From Crambe crambe (taxonomy: Eukaryota; Porifera; Demospongiae; Poecilosclerida; Crambeidae): a DNA stretch of 64,000 nucleotides. The translations under genes were made by a program, and so were the position numbers. The stretch's first letter is position 1; every line of letters starts with the position of its first letter. Shown in pieces: positions 48,241 through 59,890 of this stretch. Location: NCBI GenBank assembly GCA_963924555.1, contig OZ004598.1, positions 1,326,501-1,390,500 of the forward strand, in the 5' to 3' direction. The notes under the pieces were generated by a model that worked only from the letters and a program-made list of their open reading frames with translations, did not search any database and was not told the DNA's origin.

Positions 48241-48384
48241 CAGTGAAATGGACCACAAAAAAAAAGAGGTGGTCTCTTTCCAGAGGTCAAAATCAATGGT
48301 ACAAGCACTATTGGGACATAACCAAGTGGTCTTTAAACAGAGGTGGTCTTTGAATAGGGTGGTCTCATATTACAGGTTTCACTG
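48241..48384. mobile_element. 144-bp TA-flanked MITE 3' of the NLR gene
   Basis: Ends CAGTGAAA and TTTCACTG are inverted and flanked by TA on both sides. Inner pieces (GACCAC, and three GGTGGTCT motifs) are also partly inverted. It lies 50 bp beyond the NLR stop codon and could fall in its 3' UTR. Confidence 0.65.
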
Positions 48385-48433
48385 TACCTAGCTTTTGATC
48401 ACCAGATCAACCTCAGACATCCTGTTCTGGTAG

Positions 48434-51400
48434 TTATCTGTATGACAAGTTTTTTACATGCTGTAAACAATCAGCAAGAGCCTTGGCACCATCAGCACCA
48501 ATAGAGTTACTACTAAGATCCAGTGTTTGGAGGTTCATACAGTGTTTTAGACCTTCAGCAAGAGCCTTGGCACCATCAGCACCAATAGAGTTATTACGGA
48601 GATTCAGTGTTTGCAGGTTCGTAAAGTGTTTTAGACTTTCAGCAAGAGCCTTGGCACCATCAGCACCAATAGAGTTACTACGAAGATCCAATGTTTGCAG
48701 GTTAGTACAGTGGTTTAGACCTTCAGCAAGAGCCTTGGCACCATCAGCACCAATAGAGTTATTAAGGAGATTCAGTGTTTGCAGGTTCGTACAGTGTTTT
48801 AGACTTTCAGCAAGAGCCTTGGCACCATCAGCACCAATAGAGTTATTATGAAGATCCAATGTTTGCAGGTTCGTACAGTGTTTTAGACCTTCAGCAAGAG
48901 CCTTGGCACCATCAGCACCAATAGAGTTAATATTGAGACTCAGTGTTTGCAGGTTCGTACAATGTTTTAGACCTTCAGCAAGAGCCTTGGCACCATCATC
49001 ACCAACAGAGTTTCTATAGAGATTCAGCATTTGCAGGTTCGTACAGTGTTTTAGAGCTTCAGCAAGAGCCTTGGCACCATCAACACCAATAGAGTTATTA
49101 AGGAGATCCAGTGTTTGCAGGTTCGTACAGTGTTTTAGACTTTCAGCAAGAGCCTTGGCACCATCATCACCAATAGAGCTAATACTGAGATCCAATGTTT
49201 GCAGGTTCGTACAGTGTTTTAGACCTTCAGCAAGAGCCTTGGCACTATCAGCACCAATAGAGTTATTACTGAGATTCAGGGTTTGCAGGCTTGTACAGTG
49301 TTTTAGACCTTCAGCAAGAGCCTTGGCACCATAATCACCAACAGAGTTTCTATAGAGATTCAGCATTTGCAGGTTCGTACAGTGTTTTAGATATTCAGCA
49401 AGAGCCTTGGCACCATCAGCACCAATAGAGTTACTATGAAAATCCAGTGTTTGCAAGTTTGTACAGTGTTTTAGACATTCAGCAAGAGCCTTGGCACCAT
49501 CAGCACCAATAGAGTTACGATCAAGATCCAGCGTTTGCAGGTTCGTACAGTGTTTTAGACCTTCAGCAAGAGCCTTGGCACCATCAGCACCAATAGAGTT
49601 ATTACTGAGATTCAGCGTTTGCAGGCTTGTACAGTGTTTTAGACCTCCTTCAGCAAGAGCCTTGGCACCATCAACACCAATAGAGTTACTACAAAGATTC
49701 AGCGTTTGCAGATTCGTACAGTGTTTTAGACCTTCAGCAAGAGCCTTGACACCATCAGCACCAATAGAATTACTACGAAGATTCAGCGTTTGCAGGTTCG
49801 TACAGTGTTTTAGACCTTCAGCAAGAGCCTTGGCACCATCAGCACGAATATAATTATTATGAAGATCTAGTGTTTGCAGGTTTGTACAGTGTTTTAGACC
49901 TTCAGCAAGAGCCTTGGCACCATCATCACCAACAGAGTTTCTATAGAGATTCAGCATTTGCAGGTTCGTACAGTGTTTTAGAGCTTCAGCAAGAGCCTTG
50001 GCATCATTAGATGTGATATTTCTAGATTTAAAATTCAGTAACTGCAAGTTATAGTGGCTACCACATGTATTAGAGCAGAAAACAGACAATGCAGCACCAG
50101 CACAAACTATTTGAGAGAAATCCATGGAAGAAATGTCCACATCATGTTTGATATTGAGGAGAGCGATAGCACCTTCTTTGGTGATTTTTTGGTTGCATAA
50201 CAGGAGTTCCACATCTTTCACTGCTCTGGTGATAGCTATTGCTCCTTCATCACCTATTTTATTACATCTCAAGTCCAGTGAGTGGAGATTAGTACAGAGA
50301 ATAAGGCCTTCACTAAGAGATTTTGCTCCAGAATTACCTATAGCATTGAAACTGATGTCAAGTTTTTCAAGATGTGAAAGAGGGTTCTTTGTTAATGTTT
50401 CAGCAAGAGCAATTGATCCCTCGTCACCAATGTTATTCACATTCAACACAAGTTCTTTCAAACCAGCACAATGTGATAAACTTACTGCACAAGCCTTGGC
50501 TCCATCATCACCAATATTACAATTAGTAAGGATCAATCTTGTACAATGTGCATAATGTTCAAGACATTTTGAAACAAGCTTGACATCACTATAACTGAGC
50601 TCACGATTATGAACATCAAAGAAATCAAGCTCATTAATACTGTTGAAAAAAGTACTAAATCCAAAGATACTAATAAACTGATGAGCTGTATCAAATGATA
50701 AATACGGTTTAGGAAACTTCACTAACCTTACTTTAGGACTATTAAATTTTAATGATTCAAAAAAAAAAGAATCACCAACTACAAGGGTTTCAAGATTAGG
50801 TAAGGTGATATTACTAGTCAGAGCCTGCACTTTTTTTGGTCCTAATACTGTGTTAGATATATCTAATGTTTCCAAGGTATTCATTTTACCAAGTAAATTA
50901 TTAACCAACTCAAGTTGAGCCATGATGCAATTGCCTCCATGGTAACATAGGGTCTGTATTGACACCACACGATCACCAGCCTCCTTCAAGAATGCACTGA
51001 TGCCTTCTTCCGCTAATGTGCACCTGTTTAACACAAGTTTCTTAACAGGATGTGATTCAGAAGCAGTTCTGACAACGAAACCAATGGCTGTTAAGTCTGA
51101 TGGTGTCAAGAAGTGGCTTTTAAGAGTGAGACTACCTTCTTCTCCAGACCGAATCACACTGTCACATACGATGGATTGCTGAGATTCAAAGGCACACTGA
51201 ATGTGAAATAGATCATCAGCTGATTCTGAGCATTTCACAAGTTTTTCAAACTTCTTCATACCATTTTCGAAATTGATAAGACCACAGTAAAACTTCCACA
51301 CCACACGCATATGTTTCTTCTTACCATACTTCTCTATTATTTTAGTCTGTTCCTCCTCACCTAATTTAGTAATGTGATAAGCTGCAAGATATTCTTGAAA

Positions 51401-54400
51401 GGTGAGATGAAGAAATGTGTACAAGTCTTGGAATCCAAATTTGGCAGCAATGCAGTCTACAGTGATCAATCCCAGGGACTCTTTCCCACAACTCACGTCC
51501 TTAAAGAAATGCTTAATCTCACTGTGCTTCATCACTTGCTTGGAAGATACTGTTTTTTCAAAGGCAAGTTTACAAATCTGGAAAAAAATACCTCTTTCCA
51601 TTTCAGGAAGATCGTCAGGTGACTGCAAATATCTTTCGTTTTCATCGCAGCGCATTACAGTACGAAGGAGAGTGTGGATCATGAATGATGTATACATTTC
51701 TGTCTCAGTTCTAGCAAGGGCAGTACCCATAAGGTTGAATAAATAGCACACCATGGAAGCATGGATTGGAAGGTAGCACATGTGACGCACATTAGGATGC
51801 TGCTCAAGATAAGATTCAAGATTCTGGATTTTCTCAACATTTGAAAATTTGTACTCTTTTATGTACTGAGATATTTGTTCCTTCTGGAATCCAAGAACTT
51901 CCACTCGTTTGGTGGCTACTGACTTCAAATGCACCACAGCAGCTGGACGAGAAGCTACTACTACAATTGATTTGGGAAGAAGCTGTTTATTTATGAGTTT
52001 AAATATGGTGGTATTTTTCTTCCCTTTAGGTGAGTACTCATCTAGTCCATCAAGAGCAAAGCAAAGACCTTCCCCACTAAATCGCTCTGAATGATCTAAG
52101 ATTTGGTCAAGTCTTACTTGATCTTTGTAATAATGCTTCAAAATATCACGCAATTCAATAGAAGGATCATTAAGAAGTACTCGCAGATGGATCAGAAATA
52201 AAAATCGAATATTTTTCAGATTTAGTTTGCCACTGGCCCAATCTTGGCTGAACTTGTGGACAAGTGTGGTCTTCCCACTACCTGGACGACCTTCAATAAG
52301 CAATAATGTCCCACTAACGAGATTTGAAAATACTTCTTCGTACTCTATTCTGTCCTTGTCTTTTAAAATGTCATCCACATCTCCTTGTATGGTGTTGTAT
52401 GCATACTCCCCAGCCTTGTCAATTGCACCTGGTTTGATCAGAGCTAAGTTAATGTAAGTGTTACTACTTACTGGGGGCCACGTGTCCTTAGGTACTTCAG
52501 GTTGGGATAAATACATATCAATAAGCACTTTTTTCTCAGGTGAAACTTTAACAATTAATTTAATAGGCTCACTTTGTAACTTTTTATTTTCATGAGTTTG
52601 TACCTCGCAATGATAAGTTCCTTCTGATGCCATGGTTACATCATTTATGCATAGTATTTGCTTATGAGTACCACAATAAGTGGAATTATCATTCAAGGGA
52701 GCACCATCTTTCATCCATTGGTAGGTGATGGTTGTATCATAATTGGCAGACACCTGTACTTCAAGAAGAGCAGACTTTTCTTCTGTTACCTTACAGTCCA
52801 AAGTTTGAGATATGACTTCGAGATCTACGGGAGTTCCTTCTAAACATGGTCGCTTTACTTCAAGAGGAGTACATTTATGTGGTCTCTTCATACCTACTAC
52901 TACCTCAGCAGATAACTCCTCGCTACTTCCATCAGTAAGACTCTCAGTCATTGCAGATACACTATAATCACTTTCTCTTGCACAATACCCTTCATAACTA
53001 AGTCTCACTTGCTCTAATGCTTCACTAGATGTACCATGCTCAGATAATAACTTAAGCCATCGCTCATAGAGTCTAGGATTACTCTGCAGTGACTCGTACA
53101 CGTGTGAAAATAAGTACCTGATCTTTGTCGGCCAGTGCACATTAGGATCCATTGACTCTAAACTTTTCTTCACATCCTGAGAGATAAATCTTCTCTCTGA
53201 TCCAAATCTAGCTAAACTCACAAGATCGGTGTTCTTGAGTGAAGTTACTAACTTGTCTTCATGGTCCTTAAGAGCTTTTAAAACTGTTGTAGCTGATACT
53301 TCCATACTACCTGCAGTGTTGAAAAATTATGATGAAGTGACACATCATAATGGTAGACATACAACTTGTTGAGCTCATTACTAAACCCAACAAAATAACG
53401 ACATAAGGCAAAGACAGTGAGAGTGACTATCACATGACATACAGATAATGACAATGTCCATGCACCCACATGCAATAGCTAGCTGCACATGCATATATGC
53501 CAGCTGGCTGTACCCTTTACCAATCCAAGAGAAGGAAAGGGTTTAATTCAGCAAGCAAGCGAGCTCACTCTCTGGTCATGGCTCATTGAAATTGTAGATG
53601 TAAACGCTCAGAAATGCCCCAGCTAGGGTAGGTGTTGTGCAATAGTAGCGCCCGATAATATCTACATTGTCTTTGGTGGATAGTAGGCGCTCTGGAATCA
53701 TAGTTCCTTAAGATGCTCCCTTGTTATTAGGTGTAGGTGCTTTGGGAACAAACATGAACCTAACAGCAAGTTGGGTGGGTATTATTAGCATCGCCATGCA
53801 AATTTTAAATGCTAAATCAGTAAATAAGCCTAGAAGCTGAAATAGAGTTTATAAGCACTTGGTGACAGAGGGTAGATAGAGCAGCAAGAAAACCAGCAAC
53901 TAATTTATAAGTGAGGTGCATACCTAATAATGAGAGAGACTATGGTAACAACTTGAACTGGACACCTATATTTAGTTTTTGTTCCCTTACAAAATTCTTA
54001 GCTCTAATGTATAACATACCTCTGTCTCTTTCCTTGGCCACTCTCTTGGGAGAGGGAGGGAGTAGTCTTGGTTCTGGATTGGAATTTCTGGTTCGCATGG
54101 GGACCTTTGTTGAACCTATTAATACAATCAGAAGGTGAAGGCAATTGGAAGGTGAGGTTGAATCCATTAATTGCTATGGACCAGGTTTTTATTTGATGTG
54201 ATTTGAAAACGTAACCTTCAATCAAAAAGCTAAAAATAAACTCAAGGCTTTCTGCTTCTAGCTGCCATGAAGCCAGGGAATGGATCAAGGTCCTGGTTTT
54301 ACAGGAAAGAATAAGGCTAGACATGTACTAACTCGATCAGCTTCTTCCAGCAAACCTAGTTTGAAAGGATAAATCCTAATGCCATATGCTGGCTAATGTG

Positions 54401-56456
54401 ATGGTATCTGTTGTTTGACTGAACAGGAAAGAAGGCTAGACGAAAACCAGATTCTTCACCACGTGGTAAGGTTTGCTTTAAGTCTTCTACTACAAGTTTG
54501 GGAATAAATGCCATTTGCTGTCTGTTGGTTGCTATGCGCTTGTTTTTGTAACTCTAAGTTCAGCCTCTTGCAGATGAACTAAAAATCCAGAGGACTCCCC
54601 CATGACCTCCTGATTAGAGGTTACTACCACATTTTTTTGAAAATATTATGTGATCATCCTCACAGGTTTATTAGAAAACAAAGAGGGTGGGTCTCACATG
54701 GCAGCAAGTCTAGTTACTAAAGATTAACAGGCAGTAGAGAATATGTAGCTGAAAGTCGGCTTAGTTGTTATGATCAAACCTTTATCTCCAGGTCTTTCCG
54801 TTTCTGTGGGCACATTTGCTGAATCTATAGAAATGAAGTTGTTTATCTTGGAAACTCAGCATGGTTGTTACAATTACCTTCACCAGTTTGAAGGGAAGGA
54901 AGTGAACTGGAACTTGCTTCTGAATCTATAGAAAGTGAGTTGATTATCAATGACTACTCCATGGAATGGCCATCAGGACACAATACAAAGTAAAGCATGA
55001 TGTGTGTATCTTGCTGAAAGTTAGCTACCTGGAATTTATGAATCACACGAATTCATGCTTCTTACTATAGTAAAATATCACTTCCTGCTAAACATATCAC
55101 CAAAGCTAAAGTTAGTTTATACATACTGGGGGTGCTCCCCTTTCATTTCATTGTAGTTCACACTGTAGACTCATGTCATGGTACATTACAATGCACACAG
55201 TGACACTACAGGACTACTTCTCAGTAGTTACCAACCAATAATCATTTAGCACTGGTCAGCAGATCACTATAACTCTGGAATCATATATACTCCCTTGTTA
55301 TTAGGCATAGGCGCTTGTATCTCCAAACTGCCATTGGGGTGGGCATTATTTAGAGTACACACCCCACGGTCATGCAGAAATGCTTAACAAAGGGAAGTTA
55401 GAGCAGCAAGGAAACAAGCGACCAACTATTATTAACAAGTGAGGAGGTGTGGCTAATAACAAGGCTTCAAATACGGTAACAATGATGCAATATCTCAAAA
55501 CTTTTTTTGCCCTCCAAGTGGTCCCTTTTCTCTACAGATCACCAAAATTTAGAGCTCTATTGTATATAACATACCTCTGTCTCTTTTCTTAGCCACTCTT
55601 TTGGGAGAGGGAGGAAGTAGTCTTGGTTCTGGATTGAAATTTCTGGTTCGTGTGGGCATATTTGCTGAACCTATTAATAGAATCAGAAGGTGAAGGCAAT
55701 TGGAAGGTGAGGTTAATTACTATGGACCAGGCTTATTTATAATGCCATGTACGTAGTCTTCAATTAAAAAAAAAACTGACAATAAACTGAAGACTTTCTG
55801 CTTAAAGATCTAGCTGCCACGAAACCAGGGAATGAGACTCAAATGAATGGATCAAGGTCCCAGCCCCAAACCCACCAGGGTCCCTTACTAGCTATGACTG
55901 GATCGTCCAATTTAAAACTTTACTTGTACTGGATGTGTTCATAAAATGGTGCCTCAGACTGACAGTAATCAGGAGGTGATGGGGGGGAGTCCTACTCTTG
56001 ACTATGACTAGGTAACTAGCTAGCTACACTGCTCTCAACTTTGGAAATCTCCTTGCATTTATACACCATCCCAGACTGACTAGATGTGGAGTAGTTACTG
56101 AGTTAGGATTCACCTTGAAAAAGCTCACAAATCTTCAAGGCATCATCTGTCCTCTTTATTTCCAAGAGAGCTTCCATCAGTCTTCGATAAGTCGCCCATA
56201 TACTGAATTCTTGTGTCCATCTTTCCAAAAAGGCACTTCTCTTCCTCTCCTCATCATTAGGATAGTTCCTCTCAATGACGTCCACAACTTGTTGAGCGAT
56301 GCCCAAGATTGGAGCCAAACATCTCCACTCAGCAAGCGAATAAGACACCTCATGAAAGCGATCACTAGTCACTTTTTTGTCCAGAACACGCTCATCCGGT
56401 AACTGGCAATGTTGAACTAGTTCAGAAATACTAATTCCACCAGCTGGAGAAGTCAT
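48434..56456 (-). CDS. NLR-type receptor, locus A: Death - linkers - death-fold-like - Ig - NACHT - LRR
   Basis: Proposed exons are 56456-56114 (Death domain), linker cassettes 55670-55575, 54925-54878, 54824-54780 and 54115-54020, and a large exon 53310-48434 with stop TAA. All junctions are phase 1. Positions counted from the Met at 53,305: about 8-105 is a helical death-fold/CARD-like region, 106-160 a polar linker, and 163-255 an I-set-like Ig domain (TYQWMKDGAPL, then EGTYHCEV). NACHT follows, with Walker A GRPGSGKTT near 339-347 and Walker B LCFALDGLDE near 414-423, then VVVASRP. Divergent LRRs start near 750, and about 19 near-identical 28-residue LRRs run from about 1,100 to the end. 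It should be a cytosolic ATP-dependent sensor that signals through Death-domain partners. The exon-1 link is inferred from splice phase and shared cassettes. Without it, the Met at 53,305 gives 1,623 residues. No transmembrane segment is seen. Confidence 0.85.
48437..50010 (-). repeat. 84-bp LRR-coding repeat array, about 18 full units plus a partial
   Basis: Each unit codes a 28-residue RI-type LRR of the form DGAKALAExLKHCTNLQTLxL then xxNSIGA. The backbone is almost invariant at DNA level. Differences gather in the LxLxxN segment (for example DLHNN, NLRSN, NLCSN, DLDRN, NLYRN, SLNIN). One unit has an extra Gly codon. The NLYRNSVGD unit type occurs three times (units 1, 8, 12), which indicates block duplication. 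Confidence 0.9.
54020..55670 (-). CDS. Linker cassette exons of NLR locus A
   Basis: Exons 55670-55575 (96 nt), 54925-54878 (48), 54824-54780 (45) and 54115-54020 (96) are all phase 1 to phase 1 multiples of three. They code GSANMPTRTRNFNPEPRLL-type, DSEASSSSLPSLQTGE, DSANVPTETERPGDK and a second GSTKVPMRTRNSNPEP-type linker. The same exon types, in the same order, occur in locus B, with flanking introns conserved. Alternative inclusion would change linker length and charge only. Confidence 0.6.
54300..54560 (+). repeat. Inverted copy of a cassette-exon segment
   Basis: GGAAAGAAGGCTAGACGAAA at 54,428 and its surroundings match the locus-B cassette at 34,801-34,706, but on the plus strand, opposite to the other exons here. 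The inversion removes this cassette from the minus-strand transcript. Confidence 0.55.
56114..56456 (-). CDS. Death-domain first exon of NLR locus A
   Basis: It starts at Met 56,456 (MTSPAGGISISELVQHCQLP) and ends F-Q-G at a CAAG|GTGAAT donor, phase 1. The Death-domain pattern is clear: SLAEWRCLAPILGI, then QQVVDVIERNYPNDEERKR, FLERWTQEF, ATYRRLMEALLEIKRTDDAL and KICELF. It probably mediates adaptor binding. No 2A sequence is seen here, unlike locus B, so the two loci have different N-terminal exons. If the donor is not used, a stop follows two codons later. Confidence 0.7.
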
Positions 56457-56622
56457 GATGATCTTTTGTTATTCAGACGGGGGTGTGGCAAACAGGGGTG
56501 TAGTTGAAGTTCCAAGGGGTGTTACTGGGAAGGTTCAAAGGTTTAGATGCTGTGTTTAACTTGAGCCTGAATAAAATTTAAAAACAGAATAATGATTGTT
56601 TTGTACAAGTTGCAGTTAATTA
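56457..56622. promoter_or_regulatory. Putative promoter/5' UTR side of NLR locus A
   Basis: Position only: about 165 bp lie between the first ATG (minus strand) and a TA-MITE. I see no TATA box or other named motif that I would trust. Confidence 0.2.
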
Positions 56623-56973
56623 CCGTATAGCCTGAAATATTGACGGGAATTATATCATACGATTTCCTCAAAAAATACCAATGACGGTATTTAATTTGAC
56701 GGAATCTGAAATCGCGCAAAATAAATAATGCGCTTGTTCTCTTTTTCTTTATAGTGATGGATGGCTCTTTAATTCGTTGCACCATCACAGGTTCAAGGCG
56801 CTACTCCTCCAGGGCCTATAAGTTTTCTTTTACTCTCCAGCAGTGGTATGCAATAAATGGAATGCAAACTTAATTAAACCGTGCGACTTTTTGACGGTTT
56901 TATTTTGGTGATTTGATGCTTAAATCGCCAAAGCGTCAGATTAAGATCTTCATCAATATTTCTGGCTATACGG
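56623..56973. mobile_element. TA-MITE family member (351 bp) upstream of NLR locus A
   Basis: Termini CCGTATAGCCTGAAATATT and AATATTTCTGGCTATACGG are flanked by TA. It shares CGATTTCCTC, GACGGTATTTAATTTGACGG and AAACCGTGCGACTTTTTGAC with the copy at 3,720-4,229, with an internal deletion relative to it. Confidence 0.85.
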
Positions 56974-57087
56974 TATCTGTATTTTAGGGTGTCATAACAA
57001 CAAGTGTAATTAAAAAGTTCAGGCCACAAAAGTTAATGAGATGGTGAATGCAGTATATAAGGTGGATTGGAGAGAGCTGGTTCCTGG

Positions 57088-57215
57088 TGCCTGGTGGCTC
57101 ATTCGGTTGGGTCCTGTGGCTATGATGGCTAAAGTCAGTTGCTGCAGGTTCAACTCAGCTGGTGGGTTGCAGGGTCACTTGGGTTGTCAGTTTTTCTTGA
57201 GATTTGTTGTTGCAT
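57088..57215 (+). repeat. tRNA-derived SINE-like element
   Basis: Box A-like TGGCTCATTCGGTTGGG and box B-like GCAGGTTCAACTC lie about 50 bp apart, as in tRNA genes. A non-tRNA tail (GGTCACTTGGGTTGTCAG) follows and is shared with 16,905-17,000. There is no folding tRNA acceptor stem, so it is not called a tRNA gene. Confidence 0.5.
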
Positions 57216-57254
57216 GAGATTTGTTGTTATAGTTACTTGTATATTGTGAGGTTA

Positions 57255-57617
57255 CCGTATGGGTAGATAATTTCGTGGTTTTCGCAGTCACTTTGCATTT
57301 CATGGCATTCAAAAAAATTAATAACCAATTGATTTTAGCGCATGCACATTAGTCTTTATGGAGTACCTTGATCTTTCCAGATGGCTCTCTACAAGAACTT
57401 CGCTTCAGAACTTAGTTTTCAGAACAGCAAAACTTCACCATCTAAAGCTTCCTATAGATGTGAAATTCCCTAACCATTGAAGGGTAACTAAAACTGGTCA
57501 TCCTTCCAGCTGCTCACGATCAATGCGAGCGATATATTGCAACGCATGTGAAGCGAAATTAAAATTTTTATAATCTGGCTTGGTACTGATATTCCTCGAA
57601 AATATCTACCCATACAG
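57255..57617. mobile_element. TA-flanked MITE with CCGTATGGGTAGAT ends (363 bp)
   Basis: CCGTATGGGTAGATAATTTCG at the left and CGAAAATATCTACCCATACAG at the right are inverted, with TA on both sides. It shares the TACCGTA end motif with other MITEs here, but the interior differs. Confidence 0.7.
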
Positions 57618-57639
57618 TATAGCATATTTAACTGTATAT

Positions 57640-57698
57640 CAGAGAGTGCAGTAGCACTCTCTACGCAGGGTTAGTACGGAATGGGTGTGGCTTCTCTC
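57640..57698 (+). mobile_element. Minimal 59-bp head-only element flanked by AT
   Basis: CAGAGAGTGCAGTAGCACTC at the start, GGCTTCTCTC at the end, AT on both sides. It is the second solo head, comparable to 1,481-1,533. Confidence 0.5.
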
Positions 57699-57699
57699 A

Positions 57700-58635
57700 T
57701 AAGAACAATACAAACTAGACTCTCTGTATCTCTTCTATTCTTGGTACAGGCTCAACTAAACTTCTTACGTCCACATAATTAAAATATGCTTGCATCCGTC
57801 ACGGTTCAAAGGTCAAAAAGAGAAAAAGAAGAAAAAAAAAGGTCAACTGGTAATGCGCATGCGTGTCACTCATGGCAACATGCAAATTCAAAGCAAGGAA
57901 GGAAGGGCGAATCAAGCCGCAATACGCCCAAGCACTCAAGTTTCTAGCTATGGACTAGACTCAATAATGAATCTTGACGCTCTAAGAGTCACAAAGAGGT
58001 GAGAAAGAAAAAGAGAAATACGGTTCAAAGGTCAACAGCCACTGCGACTGCAGCACTCCTAGCAAGGCTGGCAGAGATAGAAACAAGCAAGGGGCCAGAG
58101 ACTGCAGTAAGCCTAGGCCAGTGAAGAATGCAGGGCTGCAGCAAGCCTACATGATGCCAGAAAACTGCATAGGAAAAGCCTCACTGAAGACAGCATAGGC
58201 TTAGCTAGAAGAAACCAGTCCCAATATCATATGCAAAATAAGATTGCCACAGATTTTCTGTGGGTGCAGGCTAGTATTTATTAATGTCCCTAGTTGGCAG
58301 CTAAAGAAGGGGGGGGGGGGGGGGGGGGGGGGCTCCTTACTTTATCTTAACCCCCCTCCCAATTTTTAAAATCCTAAAAATTTCAATAATTTCATTGAGA
58401 CTGGTTTTCCAGTGACCGAGTGACATATCTAAGGAATGGTCTCTGTAAACAGTAAGGTGATATAAACTGTATACCTTTAGGCCAAGTAAATTACTTGATT
58501 CTCATCCCCGCCCGGCCACCCGCATGCAATTTTTGTGGCTAATGCAATTTTTGTGGCTTGATCACGTGGGCTTCTAGTCGCACATGATTAACCAGGTTGT
58601 AGCTAGCTAAACGTTATAATAGCTGCTAAAGTTAG
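57700..58635. other. No recognisable gene; poly-G tract
   Basis: It contains a G run of about 24 bases at 58,309-58,332 and purine-rich DNA near 57,820. No coding structure is recognised. Confidence 0.4.
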
Positions 58636-59588
58636 CTAGAAAATGTTGCTTATTGTGCAAATAAGATCCGGGAGCAAGGTTTTGAAGAATTGGTACAGCT
58701 GCTCAGTAATAGAGCAACTGAGTTGTTTTGCCAGTACATGTCTGGTGAGCTGGATAACTCGGATCTTATCAAACAAGATGATGCTACATCAGTCCTCGAG
58801 TGTTACGTAGGGAGCAGTAAGTCACAAGACCTTACTAAAGTCTCAACAGAGTTAACAGTAGGTGAAGTTGTTTCTGCTCTTGGGCGGTTCATTGATTTCA
58901 ATATAGTCAATGTGGAGATGGTACTTACTATGGCTCCTGTGAATGCTGCTACTCTACTAATGGAGAATGCTGGGAAGAAAATTTCCCTGCCTGAGAAATG
59001 GAATCCAATCAATTCAGATAAATGATATCCTTGACTAGTTAGCAAAGACAGAGCTTGGTTGGGAAGCATCGGTAGCAAAACCAGTAGGATCAGCATTTGT
59101 TAACACTCTTTCTGATGTTCTTTGGTATCTGGATGGTAGTGAAAAAACTTTAGCTGACCGTTCTTTGGGTATTCCATCTCTATTCTGCCAGTTCCACGGC
59201 TATAAACAGCCTGAGAAACATAAGCACAGGAAATTTCTTGCCGAATCTTTGAAAGCAACCAATCTCCAAGCCCATTCTGTTCTGTTGCTCTACTTAATCT
59301 GTATTCATCATCATACATGAAGAGAAAACGTTGGGAGACTGTACGGATGCAATTCACACTCTTGCAACCAACTTGCAGCAGTATTCAGCTTATTTGGACT
59401 CCCAAAAGGAAGCATCAAAATAAAATCGGTCAAGAATGGTGGGCCAAACAGACATTGATGAGATAGGGGTTCTTGTACCTTCTGGAAATGTACTTCCTCC
59501 TCAATATAAAGCTCTTCGTGAAGCAGTGGAAAAGAAGGCACCCTTTGAACCAGTTTTTATAAATGAGTATGACCCATCTGAAGCTAGG

Positions 59589-59890
59589 AAGAGGTATGAG
59601 TATATCAAAGGAAGAGGTACGAGTATATCAAAGGAAGAGGTACGAGTATATCAAAGGAAGAGGTACGAGTATATCAAAGGAAGAGGTACGAGTATATCAA
59701 AGGAAGAGGTACGAGTATATCAAAGGAAGAGGTACGAGTATATCAAAGGAAGAGGTACGAGTATATCAAAGGAAGAGGTACGAGTATATCAAAGGAAGAG
59801 GTACGAGTATATCAAAGGAAGAGGTACGAGTATATCAAAGGAAGAGGTACGAGTATATCAAAGGAAGAGGTACGAGTATATCAAAGGGTT
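59589..59890 (+). repeat. 23-bp minisatellite inside the DDE-like coding region, about 13 units
   Basis: The unit GAGGTACGAGTATATCAAAG plus GAA repeats with almost no change. Because 23 is not a multiple of three, three units make one 23-residue peptide period, and all plus-strand frames stay open. It expanded from the codons for KRYEYIKG. Confidence 0.9.

Noticed and set aside
48483-50555. Several long plus-strand open frames opposite the LRR array
   Set aside because: They repeat with the 84-bp period and are antisense shadows of the LRR codons; the minus frame carries clear NLR motifs.
48434-56456. MALT1 orthologue (Death plus Ig)
   Set aside because: There is no caspase-like domain, and the C-terminal part is clearly NACHT and LRR.
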